Of a stretch of DNA of 64,000 bases, positions 32,532-44,124 are shown piece after piece. How positions within the stretch are numbered: position 1 is the stretch's first letter; the number at the start of each line of letters is the position of its first letter. Source of the DNA: Malus domestica. Lineage: Eukaryota; Streptophyta; Magnoliopsida; Rosales; Rosaceae. Location of the stretch: positions 4,223,501 to 4,287,500 of the forward strand of contig NC_091673.1 in the NCBI RefSeq assembly GCF_042453785.1, written 5' to 3'. The notes under the pieces were generated by a model. The model was not told the origin of the DNA and did no database searches. It saw nothing but the letters and a program-made list of their open reading frames with translations. Both the position numbers and the translations under genes were made by a program.

Positions 32532-32684
32532 GGGAACTTTAAACGAAAAGCACCTGGTACTGTTCACTTTAACGAAAAACCACATTTTTACACTAAAAAG
32601 TCAATCCTAGTACTATTCACTTTACCCTTTATTTTTTCCTTATCATTAAAACTTAAAGTTTTCAAGCCATTTTCATTAGTTTTA
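32532..32684 (+). mobile_element. Short MITE, 153-bp family, copy B
   Basis: Same sequence as copies A and C in the forward orientation: ACGAAAAGCACCTGGTACTG, CACTTTACCCTTTATTTT and TTTTCAAGCCATTTTCATTA. Copies A and B lie 0.5 kb apart in opposite orientation, so together they can form a large inverted repeat. Confidence 0.75.
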
Positions 32685-33047
32685 TTTCTTTTTAGTCAAG
32701 GAGACGTATGGTACAGTTAAAATGTGTGGTGAATAATGCGAAGAATAACTCCTTCAACAACCCCTCTTGGACTTTTTGGACTCGAGCAACCCTGTCGGCC
32801 ACACGATTTTTGTGATCGTGGCAGTATCTTATCCTGTTTCGCACTTAACATTTTGGTCCACTCTTACACACACGTTGACATATGATAGGCTGAAATTGCT
32901 TTTAAAAATAGTTGAAAATTTTAGATGAAATTACATATAAATTTTTGAAAAACATTTAAAAGTATTTTCTAGAAAAAAACACATAACTGATATTTTTTTG
33001 CAAAAAATACTTTCAGTATTTTTGAAATTTTCAAAAATTTTATTTAA

Positions 33048-33100
33048 AACCGAGCACAATGGCGTTCTAAGATTCATATAGCCAATCCCACTCAGTGACT
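33048..33100 (+). mobile_element. RTE LINE 3'-end remnant (about 50 bp)
   Basis: Matches the 3' terminal part of the RTE copy at 37571-38180 (CGAGCACAATGGCGTTCTAA, then GATTCATATAGCC). It stops where the large LTR derivative begins, before the GTT tail. Confidence 0.65.
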
Positions 33101-36100
33101 TGGATTTTCCAAGTCTCCAACCGAGAAGTTTTCCTCACTCGGGAAATTAAGGGAACACTACCCCAACCTACATGCTCCACTCAGAAAGCTTCAACATACA
33201 AGCTTTAACAAAAGAAAATTCAAAGAACTTAGCGAAGAAGGCTTTGGTGTATTTAACACAATACATTGAAATGAAGGAAAGCTTATTTATTGATATCCTC
33301 GATAAGCTACAAATATGTACATATACATGAGTCAAAATAAGCACACAAGAGGGAGCCTTCACAAAGGTTGCTTAGGAGAAGTCTCAGCAGTCGGTAGAGC
33401 CCCAGAAAGAGAAGGCACCGGAGGGGGATCATTTGGAGCCTCAGTACTGGACAGAACCCTAGAAGGAGGAGGCATCAGAGGTTGATCATTTGGAGCTTCA
33501 TTACGCGGTACAGCCCCAGAAGACGAAGGCAATAAATGTCTTTGGAACAAACCCACAAATCTCTGATGATTAAGTAAAACCTGACCATCAGTTTCCTTCA
33601 TCTGGTCAAGCTTCCTCTTCATGTTTGTAGCATAGTCATGTGCGAGCCGGTGCAACTGTTTATTCTCATGCTTGAGCCCTCTAATCTCCTGTTTGAGACT
33701 CATCACTTCAGCTGCCAATGATTCAACTTGGCGGGTTCGAGCAAATAGGCGTTGGGCCATATTAGACACAGAACCTGCACACTGAACACTGAGAGCCAGC
33801 GAATCCTTAACAGCTAACTCATCAGACCGTTTGGAAAGTAGTCTGTTATCTTTGGGAGTGAGAAGGTTCCTGGCCACCACCGCAGCGGTCATATCATTCT
33901 TCATCACGGAATCCCCAACGGTAAGAGGACCAGTAGGGGAGACGAAGGATGGGCGCCATATGTTGTCTGGAGAAGGCGGGGCTGCCTCTTCAACAAGGTT
34001 CAAGTCAAAACGACGGTCGGAGGGGCCAGACATTTTCAAAGGTGTTGAAGAGAGAAGAGGTCGGACAAATCAAGATCTTAGAAGTGCAAGAATGAAGCTT
34101 CTACTGGTGGAGATTCAAGTGTGCTTTGGAACTTAATGCCAGCCCCTATAAAAATCTGCAATCGACGAAGCTTCAGAAATCGAAGAGGCGCCTGCTCAGA
34201 AATCGAAGAGGCGTTTGCTTTCTCAAAAGCTGGGCTGCTTAGAGATCACGAGGGTTGATCTCAGAAATCGAAGAGGCGTTTGCTTTCTCAAAAGTTGGGC
34301 TGCTCAAAGACCACGAAGGCCGATCTCAAAAATCGAAGATGCGCTCGCTTTCTCAAAAGCTGGGCTCCCCAGAGACCACGAGGGCCGATCTCAGAAATCG
34401 AAGAGGCACCTACTTTTCCAGCCTTTTCCAGCCTTGTCAGCACCTGTCACATGCACACTCAGTTTTGCGGAAATTATGGGCATTCTGTCAAAGACTTCTG
34501 GGGAAGTAGAAAACACATGAATCTTACTGTTCAATCACCCACTTCCCACACGCAACAATAGCTCATGGGTACCACAGATAACTTTGCCAAAGTTCTCTGC
34601 CAAAGTTGAGCACGTGAAGCTTGCAGCTCCTACTACATCGCTCTAACCAAGAAGGGTAAAAGAATAGCAAAGAAACAGCACTAACAAAGTTTAGACCCAT
34701 AAATTTTGAAGGTCTAGCTACCATATTATTACCCACAAGGGTAAAGGAACAGTACCACTGCTGGATAATTGGAAAGTCCCTGTGTGTCAACCTCTGTGCT
34801 TCGTGGCAAGGTAGACTAGCAAACATGCCCAACCTTTACTCACATTCGAGAAAACACTCCCAATAAGATTGCTTGCTCCAAAATCGAAGAGGCACCGTCC
34901 TCCGAATCTCGAGAGCCAGACTCCCAACATGACTACTTTCTTAAAAATCGAAGAGAGGGTAAAGGAACAGTACCATTGCTGGATAATTGGAAAGTCCCTG
35001 TGTGTCAACCTCTGTGCTTCGTGGCAAGGTAGACTATCAAACATGCCCAACCTTTACTCACATTCGAGAAAACACTCCCAACAAGATTGCTTGCCCCAAA
35101 ATTGAAGAGGCACCGCCCTCCGAATCTCGAGAGCCAGACTCCCAACATGATTACTTTCTCAAAAATCGAAGAGACACTGCTCCCCGAATCTCGAGAGCCA
35201 GACCCCCAGCATGATTGCTTTCTCAAAAATCGATGAGGCATCGTTCTCCGAATCAATCGAAGAGGCGCTCGCTTTCTCAAAAGCTGGGCTGCTCAGAGAC
35301 CACGAGGGCCGATCTCAGAAATCGAAGAGGCACCTACTTTTCTAGCCTTGTCAGCACCTGTCACACGCACACTCAGCTTTGCAGAAATTATGGGCATTCT
35401 GTCGAAGACTTCTGGTGAAGTAGAAAGCACATGAATCTTACTGTTCAATCACCAACTTCCCACACGCAACAATAGCTCATGGGTACCACAAATAACTTTG
35501 CCAAAGTTCTCTGCCAAAGTTGAGCACGTGAAGCTTGCAGCTCCCACTACATCGCTCTGACCAAGAAAGGTAAAAGAATAGCAAAGAAACAGCACTAACA
35601 AAAGTTTAGACACATAAATTTTGAAGGTCTAGCTACCATATTATTACCCACAACTGTAAAGGAACAGTACCACTGCTGGATAATTGGAAAGTCCCTGTGT
35701 GTCAACCTCTGTGCTTCGTGGCAAGGTAGACTAGCAAACATGCCCAACCTTTACTCACATTCGAGAAAACACTCCCAATAAGATTGCTTGCTCCAAAATC
35801 GAAGAGGCACCGTCCTCCGAATCTCGAGAGCCAGACTCCCAACATGACTACTTTCTCAAAATCGAAGATAGGGTAAAGGAACAGTACCATTGCTGGATAA
35901 TTGGAAAGTCCCTGTGTGTCAACCTTTGTGCTTCGTGGCAAGGTAGACTAGCAAACATGCCCAACCTTTACTCACATTCGAGACAACACTCCCAACAAGA
36001 TTGCTTGCTCCAAAATCGAAGAGGCACCGCCCTCCGAATCTCGAGAGCCAGACTCCCAACATGATTACTTCCTCAAAAATCGAAGAGACACTGCTCTCCG

Positions 36101-37570
36101 AATCTCGAGAGTCATACCCCCAGCATGATTGCTTTCTCAAAAATCGAAGAGGCATCGTTCTCCGAATCTCGAGAGCCAGATACCACAGACCACTTTTTCA
36201 AAGTGCTCTGACAGAGTTAAAACATGTGAAACTGGCAGCTCCCACTACCGTGCTATGACCAAGCAGGGTAAAGGAATAGCATTACTACTTGTTAGGGAGA
36301 CTCCTATATATGTCGACCTCCATCCCCAACGGACAGGCAGACCTGCAAAAATGCTCAACCCTTCATCATATATGAGAGGGCACTCCCAAAGAAGCCTTTC
36401 GAAATATTCAGCTTTCTTTCCCCCCGATAATACCTCTGCAAACAAGCTATACTAGAGCAAGAATATCTCATATCATCAGGGTTAAAAGCAAGAGTATCCC
36501 ATATCATGCTTTTTCCCTGTCTTTTCTTTTGGCCTTGTTTTTACCTGCAAGACAAGGAGAAAGAGAGCAATCAGTCAGCACTTGGAATCAAGCTTCCAGC
36601 CAGGAACTGACTGCCTGGAACCCCTTACCTGATTACTTACCTGGCATTGCTCTCGAGTACTCATCTTCAACATCTTATGCTTCCAGGGAAGATTCCGCAT
36701 CTGCTTGAGGAACAGATAGGGCAAGTGCGAAGGATACAAGGAAGCATGTGGAGACAAGCGTAACAGCACACGTGCCGATACATTCATTACTCTGTCAAAA
36801 GCAAAAGTATCCCATATCAGCAGGGTGGAACGTACTCTAGATTTGATGGACTTGTTTTGACCCTCAAATTCTTCAGTCGGCCTTATACTCTGGAGGAAAC
36901 CAGAAAACCCTCCAGCTCAGTTCAAGAATAAGCCTGTGGAAAGTTACTTCTTCAAAAGCAAAAGTATCTCATATCATCTCTTCTCATTTTTCTTCTCTTT
37001 ATCCTTCATGCTGCTGCAAGATGGGGAGAAGGTGAACAATCAGTCGGAGCTCTGATTGCTTACCTTGTCTGTCACCTCTTTCAGCAGACCCCCTAGCTCG
37101 GCGACTTGGGGGACTCCTACTACATGGTTTGTATCGCGCTTGACCAAGCCTGAAACTACAAGTAAGCTTCAAGTGAAATTGATACATTACCTTGTGCATC
37201 TCCACCAGTTAAAGATACCACCCCTGGATGGAGGAAGAGTACTTCCAGAGAAGATGCCACATCTACCTATGAGACAGATAAGGCAAGTCAAGACGACACC
37301 ACACTCCGATACTTAGAAGTTTCGTGATTACGAGATCATTCTCCCACAATATTTCCTAATGTCATTTGTACTAAATCATTCACTTGTACTCACTAAATGA
37401 GAGCTTGAACCTATGTACTTGTGTAAACCCTTCACAATTAATGAGAACTCTTCTATTCCGTGGACGTAGCCAATCTGGGTGAACCACGTACATCTTGTGT
37501 TTGCTTTCCTATCTCTATCCATTTATATACTTATCCACACTAATGACCGGAGCAATCTAGCGAAGATCAC
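33101..37570. mobile_element. Large LTR-retrotransposon derivative, mostly non-coding
   Basis: A fossil LTR derivative of about 4.5 kb. The right end (37338-37570) matches the 3' half of the solo LTR at 7241-7736, placing it in that family. There is no gag-pol. Inside are (a) an open minus-strand frame at 33359-34039 (226 codons; a coiled-coil segment near residues 100-150, proline-rich tail) and (b) a direct tandem duplication with a 924-bp offset (34401 onward and 35325 onward), built of shorter AATCGAAGAGGC-type units. The left LTR is not identified, so the copy is probably truncated. The superfamily is uncertain; large non-autonomous (LARD-like) derivatives look like this. The minus-strand frame looks whole, but whether it is a protein gene is unknown. 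Confidence 0.7.
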
Positions 37571-38180
37571 AAAAAGCGATCGTTTTCGCTACCTAGGATC
37601 TATCTTGCAAGAGAACGGAGAATTAGATGGAGATCTCAACCATAGAATACGAGCTGGATGGAAAGAGTGCATCCGGCGTGTTGTGTGACCGTCGTAGGCC
37701 ACTGAAGCTCAAGGGAAAATTTTATAGGACGGCAATAAGGCTAGCGATGTTGTATGGCACAGAATGTTGGGTGGTGAAGCATCAACACGTACACAAAATG
37801 GGTGTAGCGGAGATGAGGATGCTTCGTGGGATGTGTGGGCACACGAGAAATGATAAGATTGGGAATGAGGATATCCGAGGTAAAGTAGGAGTAGCCGAAA
37901 TTGTAGGAAATATGAGAGAAAATCGGCTCCGGTGATTTTGAACATGTGCAAAGAAGGCCGACTGACGCTCCGGTTCGAAGATGTGACTACGGGACAGAGG
38001 TTCAGGGCCGAAGGGGTAGAGGAAGACCTAGGACAACTTTGGAAGAGACTCTAAGAAAAGACTTAGAGTACTTGGATCTAACGGAGGACATGACACAAAA
38101 CCGAGCGCAATGGCGTTCTAGGATTCATATAGCCGACCCCACTTAGTGGGAAAAGGCTTTGTTGTTGTTGTTGTTGTAAA
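37571..38180 (+). mobile_element. RTE-clade LINE, 5'-truncated 3' end
   Basis: Reads as the end of an RTE-type reverse-transcriptase protein: SDRFRYLGSILQENGELDGD, then HRIRAGWKECIRR, a CDRR...LKLKGKFYRTAIR segment, YGTECWVVKHQH, and MRMLRGMCGHTRNDKIGNED. This is the conserved C-terminal part of the plant RTE ORF. A one-base shift near 37930 and an early frame change break it. The 3' end is a (GTT)n tail at 38157-38178. It starts abruptly at the end of the LTR derivative. Confidence 0.88.
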
Positions 38181-39334
38181 GACATTTTCAAAGGTTGGAA
38201 AAAAAAGACATTTTCAAAGGAGCCCTATGTTTAGTTACATTTGATTAATACATATTATTGGATTAATAATTGATCAATTATATTGACAAGTTTTTTTTTG
38301 ACCCTCACCTTCTGAAGTGGTGCACTAAAAGAATATTGATATCGTCGTGGGATTAGTATCATTTTTATAAGCAAACGTAGATGGCGATTTACCATAGTAG
38401 TTTATGTTTATGTATTTTGGTACGGGTTTAATCTCCATCGATTATTCTTTCTACAACAGCTAATAATTTATCACACTAAAATTATCGCTTATAAAAAACA
38501 AACAACATAATCAATACAAATGACCATAAAATTTCATACCTTTACGAGTAATGTTACAAGGATGACATGGTCGCACACTATGGTCTGTGGCTAGTGGAGA
38601 CGACACACTCCCTCTTCAAAGTGAGCAAAGGTATGTTGTCCCCTAACTACATGTTTTCTTTGTGACTCTTTAGAACATCTTTAAAGGAGATGTCAAAAGA
38701 TAAATGTCAAATGTTAATTTGATGACTGGCGTGGCAATGTCAGATTTTCTCTTTTTCCAACTGATTTTTTTATGTTATAAATGATATTTGTAGGATCCAT
38801 TTTAAAAAGAAATCAATTAGAATAAATTTTCAAGATCTATGATTGTTGCATTAATGGGACTCACACAATAAAGTAATTAAAAATTATTTGACATCACTTT
38901 TTCTCATATGTCAAATTTGATATATCGATTGGAACTTACTCCTACCCTCAAATTTGATTACATGATATTCTACTTAAAATTTAATATCTCATTTAGAAAT
39001 GATCTTACTAATTTCTCAACACTTGTTCTTAGAGTTAACTAATTAAATATTAATAAAATAAAATAAATAAATAATTAACTTTGAAATAAATGGAAGAACA
39101 AGTTTCAAGAAACTAGTAAATAGACACAAACAAGACATAGGGTATAGCAAACTCTGGGCCTTCAAAGTGACATTGAAAGGAACTGGAAGGGTCCACGTAT
39201 GCAATGGGCTTCAAGTTGGGCCAGTATTGGGCTTACATGTCAACTTGTCCAACGCGAAGTAAACCGGGAAGAACTCCCTGTAAAATCCCCAAAACCCCCA
39301 ACTCCCAGCTTGCTCCGTACAGTTCGCCGTGGAC
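38181..39334. other. Spacer and promoter side of the ankyrin gene
   Basis: A 15-bp direct duplication (AGACATTTTCAAAGG) directly follows the LINE tail, near 38182 and 38208. A possible old MITE begins near 38665 (AAAGGAGATGTCAAAAGATA). The last 150 bases are the probable leader of the ankyrin gene. Confidence 0.45.
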
Positions 39335-41570
39335 ATGGAGATCGATCATCCAGCGCCGTCCGAGCAGAAACTCAAAGCCGAAGACCTCTTCAAAGCCGCC
39401 GAGACCGGAGATTCTTCGGCTCTCAAATCTCTCTCTCAGAAACAGCTCGCCGAAGCTTTCTCTCTCAGGAACGAGGACGCCCGCTCCATCCTCCACGTCG
39501 CCGTCTCCTCGGGCCGCTCCGAGGTTCGTCTTCTCCCGCATTCCTCAAATTCCTGTTTGGTTCCCGAGAAACTGAGGGAAAATTAGAGAACATTTGAGGG
39601 TGCCCTCTGCTTTCTATTTGATTTCAGTTTCAATTGAAAATCAGTACTTTGAGTTTGTTCTCATTTCGCTTCAATTGTAATTTTAAATTTTAATACTCTG
39701 TGCTTTGAAGCTGATGAATTTGTGGCGTTCTGGGGACTCAGGTGGTGAAGTTGCTGATTGCTGCCGATGAATCAACGAGTGTGATAAACAGCACGGATGA
39801 AGACGGATGGGCGCCGCTTCATTCTGCGGCCAGCATTGGGAATTCGGAAATAGTTGAGCTGTTGCTAAGCAAAGGTAAATTTGTCAGATTTCATGGCTAT
39901 ATGCTTCATGACTTCGTGTTGTTTGTAGCACCGTTAACCAGGCAATGTAGTAGACGTGGTGGGCGTAGTCACGTTGGCTAGAGCGGATGTGCTCCTCTAC
40001 GCACTCAAGTTTCAAATCCCCCTCCTCGCTGTTTAATTGGGTTTAAAGTAGAATATCGTTTGAAAAACAATGGTGGTTACTTGAACATGGCCGGTTGTGC
40101 TATCTCATCGTTCTGATTGTATGGTTTTTAACAGGAGCTGATGTTAATATAAAAAACAATGGCGGTCGATCTGCCCTTCATTATGCTGCCAGTAAGGGAT
40201 GGTTTGAGATTACTCAGTGTTTGATCTCCCATGGGGCAAATATTAATCTGAAGGACAAGGTTTGTAACATCACATAATAGTGTTTTATCTGGGGATGGGG
40301 AACCTTTTCTTTTAATTTTTTTTGTATTTGCTGATTTGTGATCATATGGTATGCATTGTGCTCAGGTTGGTTGCACCCCATTGCACCGGGCAGCGAGCAC
40401 TGCAAAATCAGAACTGTGTGAGCTTTTAGTTGAGGAAGGAGCAGAAGTTGATGCTGTTGATAAAGCTGGTCAGACTCCTCTCATGGGTGCGGTGATTTGC
40501 GATAACAAAGAGGTAGGTTTGGGTGACTCTGAGAAAGAGATTATTATCTTTGCCGCATACATGGATATATTTGTTTGGTTGGTCAAGAATTACATCATGA
40601 ATGCCACTTTTATTGCCCTTGTTGAGTCTACTTTCCACACTCTCGTTTTAATAAGCCAGTTGGGATTGAGCATTTCTGATTCAGATTTTAGCAATGAAAT
40701 AAAGAGTTGGGAAAGAGATTAGCCTTAGGAAATGCATGCTTGGTTGCAATTTACAGTATTTCTTTCTGTCTTTTTTTGACTAGTATGGACTTGACTGTAA
40801 TATGCGCCTTACATTATTATCTTAGCAGCTTCATACCATATAATGCTTCTGGCTAATGTCAACTATTGTAAGAAGGGCTTGAAGATTTTTGGTGTTTCTC
40901 CAATTGATTTTAAACACTGACCTTGATCCTGGCTTTTTAGAGCCTGTTGAATGAGTGCTTAACCTGTTTTCTCTAGCCCTGTGGTGTTTAATTTCTTCTT
41001 CCGAATTCCTGGCATTCTTTTACATCTCCGTTTTTGTTATTGCTAGACAAATAGGCCCATTGTAAATGGGAAATAAACTTAACAGTTTTGCTATGTGATT
41101 ATCTGCCTTCGGTTTAAGATAATGCAAAGGATAGAACAATGGTCAATGTATTGATGCTTAGAGAAATGATGAGAAATTCTGCAAAGGTTGCAACAGTTAT
41201 TATGACCTGCATATATTGTTTCCCTCTCGGTTTGAACCTTTTCTTCGTACTCAGAGACCTTAGGTTATAATTTTTAACTGTTTCACACTTGGTACATGTT
41301 AATGGTGCACTTCTATGTTATCAATTTTAATACCAAGTTGACATGGGAAGAACTTTGTATTAACTTCTAGTTTTGTCTAACAGAAAGCATAATTCAATGT
41401 TTTCTCAGATCTCCATTCATTTGTGTCGATGACAGGTTTCTCTCCTTCTAATAAGGCACGGAGCAGACGTGGACGTGGAAGACAAGGAAGGATTCACGGT
41501 GCTTGGTCGAGCTTCTAAAGAATTTAGACCACTTTTGATCGACGCTGCTAAGGCCATGATTGAAGGATGA
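39335..41570 (+). CDS. Gankyrin-like ankyrin-repeat protein (26S proteasome subunit 10 homologue)
   Basis: Five exons, 39335-39523, 39742-39874, 40135-40259, 40366-40512 and 41436-41570, join in frame to 242 residues. About six ankyrin repeats fill the protein: EDARSILHVAVSSGRSEVVK, DGWAPLHSAASIGNSEIVEL, NGGRSALHYAASKGWFEITQ, GCTPLHRAASTAKSELCELL, GQTPLMGAVICDNKE and the last EGFTVLGRASKEFRPLLIDA. Length and repeat order match the plant homologue of PSMD10/gankyrin. Established knowledge: gankyrin is an assembly chaperone that binds the Rpt3 ATPase of the 19S proteasome cap; the plant role is inferred from that. A SINE fragment lies in intron 2. The same genes flank it as in Arabidopsis At2g03430, from memory. 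Confidence 0.92.
39938..40060 (+). mobile_element. tRNA-derived SINE fragment, family 2, in intron 2 of the ankyrin gene
   Basis: Reads GGCGTAGTCACGTTGGCTAG (A-box-like), a GCTCCTCTACGCACTCAAG segment and TTTCAAATCCCCC (degenerate B-box). It is related to the sequence at 62632-62770. No clear tail, so the 3' end is approximate. Confidence 0.5.
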
Positions 41571-41869
41571 TTTTCTCGACTGGCTTTGTTTTAGGTGCAA
41601 ACAAACTGCACGAGTGACCATTAGAAACAAAGAGAGAATAGGAGAGTTTCGTGTAATTAACCAAAGGATTTGTTGCAGGCTATCGTCAATTTCAGTTTAT
41701 TTCACTATTTCTTCCACTTGTTGGCCTACTCTCGCAAAAAATGACGTCGACGGTATCGTTGTTAGGCATTCACTTGCTGTTATGACTTAATGCAAGTTTT
41801 ACAATGTGGCATCTCCACACTCAAATCTCTCTGTTTTAGAAACCACCATAATCACCACCTCCCTTCAAA

Positions 41870-42190
41870 GATGTCTGCCGACTCCGGCAGCCTCCTCCAA
41901 ACCCCTGAAACTAATGTCGTTGTATTCCCGAGCTCCAGCATGGGCCAGTTGACACCCCTCCTACGACTTGCCGCATTACTGCTTACCCAAAACCACTGCC
42001 CACTGAGGCTCACCGTCGCCATCACCCACCCCACCGTCTCCGTCGCTGAGTCAGCTCTCATCTCCCGCTTCCTCTCAGCTCACCACGACAAAGTCAATCA
42101 CTCACCTCGAGTTCCATCCACTTCCCATAGACCCTTACACCGTGAATTCCACCGACCCTCAAGGGTGCATCTCCTTGTTTATCTAGTTGC
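41870..42190 (+). pseudogene. UDP-glycosyltransferase N-terminal fragment (UGT708-like)
   Basis: Begins MSADSGSLLQTPETN and continues VVVFPSSSMGQLTPLLRLAA and THPTVSVAESALISRFLSAH. This matches the N-terminal acceptor-domain start of plant family-1 glycosyltransferases; the GHLTP motif and PTVS spacing recall the UGT708 C-glycosyltransferases. The catalytic-type histidine of GxGH is replaced (SMGQLTP). After about 75 codons a one-base shift moves the match to another frame (LEFHPLPIDPYTVNSTD). The rest of the enzyme, including the PSPG box, is absent. A truncated gene relic. Confidence 0.75.
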
Positions 42191-42741
42191 ACGGTTGTAT
42201 AGCGATTAGAATCGTCTGTTTTCCTAGTTCTCATTTGAATATCACAACTAAGTGGACAGCAAAGTGGACTTTGGCTTGAAACAAGTATCATCCGTTAAAT
42301 AATGTATACACGTGTTATAATATGAATGAATTAATAATATTACGTGACAGTGTGATTATCATAATCATATTAAAAAAATTACTCGTGCTTTTCTAGCATT
42401 TTGTATGTATGGATGACATGTGTTCAAAACTTTCAAAATTTAACGCATTTACTCCATTACTCGAAGTTCTATGATGGATTTCCTCCTCTTCTACTATTGC
42501 CTCCATCATAAAGGGTTAAAAGACTTGAAAAGCCTTTAAAACGGAGGAAATAAAAACATGTCGTTTTGGTTGCCACCTCAAACGACGACTTGAGTAAAAA
42601 TACAATGCCGTTTAGTGAAAAAACGTTGAAAAGTGCCAAAAGTACTTAAGATGCTTCTGTGGTCGATATAAGCCGTAAATACAAGTATCCCTCCGCTTGT
42701 TATCTCTTTATTCGGGTTGGGGCTGTGGTATAAGCCAAACC
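42191..42741. other. AT-rich spacer and leader
   Basis: No coding frames recognised; the last 80 bases are the probable leader of the plastid-protein gene. Confidence 0.45.
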
Positions 42742-44124
42742 ATGGTTTCCTCTTCAGTCTCAGCTCTCTTCCGCTCCCATCCTTCCCTTCATATTCCACA
42801 CACCAATTTAGATGTCCATAAAAGACCTACCCCAGTAGTAGTTTGTTCTAGTTCTTCTCCGGCGCCGACGTCTCCCCGCCATGTTCTTCTCCAAACCTCT
42901 CTTTCTTTGGCTGCTTCAGCTGCCATTCTTCTCGGCTCAAATCCAGGTATGCAGTTCAAAAGACCCAATACGATGATTTATTCTTTATCTTTGCCTTGCG
43001 ATTTGAGCAGAATATAACAGATGATCATATGGAAAAAATGCTTAATTGTAGCGATGGTCCTCAACTATACATTTAGTTGCATTTTTGCCCCTAAAAAAGA
43101 TGAAAATACGTAAGAACTAAGAAGTCATTATTAAAATTTGACGTGCGTGTAAAAACTTTTTGTTTTGTACAAAGACGGAATGACTTTTACACGTAAGGAG
43201 TCGAGTAATAAGTCTGCCGTTCTCTAACAGTGCAACTCAACATTAAATTGGAGGACGGCGAGACTTATTTTTGGAATTCACGGACCAAAATGCAAATTAA
43301 GGTGTAGTTCAAGGACCGTTGCTACTATTGAGCTAACGTCAAAGTATACTAGTCCTCTAGCATAGGGGTATTTATTTTTAAAATAATTAGGGAGCTGAAT
43401 GTGGGAGAAATTTGGTGTTGCAGCTAGTGCTGGATTACTATCAGGATCGACTGGAATTGAATCAGTTCCAGGTCCTGAGCTGCCTCAAATCGACTTCCTC
43501 AAACGCTTCAACGGTTCGACTTCAACTCTCTCTGAATATTTACATTCATCTACATTCAACATGCTGATTGACATACGTGACAGAACGTTGTTCAATTATA
43601 TATTACTGCAGAAGAAAACCAGAAAAAGTACGCAGAAAATGATGCAAGATTCAGATCAACTCCAATACTCAAGGAGCTACTAGAAAAATCCAAGCTCAAC
43701 AAAGAAAAGTAAGTAAGATTCCTGGTTTGTGCTCTCCTAATTGCTTGCATAATTGGAAGTGTGAAAGTTCTAGGCTCGTGCTACTGCTATAAACCCTAAA
43801 CGGCCTAACAGTAGAACGAGCCTAAACGCTTGAAAGGAGCGACCAAGGCTTTTGATACCATTTATGTCAAACAATCGTGTTGTTAGGGAATGAGGCAACA
43901 ATATCAACGTCGAAACAAAATCAGACGTGTTCTGTGTGAAACTGAAACTGTGCAGGAATAGTAAAGAAATTCAAGACAAGTACTGCATACGGGGGGCAGA
44001 GTGGGGAGTTGGAGATTGCTCGGCAGAGGGAATGACACCTGATGAGAAAGACAAAGTTCATCGCAATGTTGAAGGAGGAGGCTGGCGTCAAGGATTGATA
44101 TCCACTGGCTTATGCTTTGTGTAA
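42742..44124 (+). CDS. Small plastid-targeted protein of unknown function, C-terminus shifted
   Basis: Exons 42742-42946, 43424-43513, 43612-43708 and 43956-44124 join in frame to 186 residues. The N-terminus is serine-rich like a transit peptide. A hydrophobic segment follows (LLQTSLSLAASAAILLGSNP), ending near ASA, like a thylakoid-lumen signal. The mature part reads PELPQIDFLKRFNEENQKKY, an ILKELLEKSKLNKEKN stretch, then IQDKYCIRGAEWGVGDCSAE with two cysteines. I do not know a function. After MTPDEKDK the frame gives VHRNVEGGGWRQG. If the single G at 44056 is dropped, it gives FIAMLKEEAGVKD and a stop at 44096-44098, a far more natural ending for a conserved protein. So one base is probably inserted, either in the genome or in the assembly. 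From memory it could match At2g03420; unsure. Confidence 0.78.

Noticed and set aside
34215-36455. Many short open frames inside the large LTR derivative.
   Set aside because: They repeat because the AATCGAAGAGGC-type units and the 924-bp duplication repeat; none is conserved beyond the repeat itself.
38181-38225. A 15-bp direct duplication after the RTE tail, considered as the LINE target duplication.
   Set aside because: Both copies lie downstream of the tail. A target duplication would place one copy before the element, so it does not qualify.
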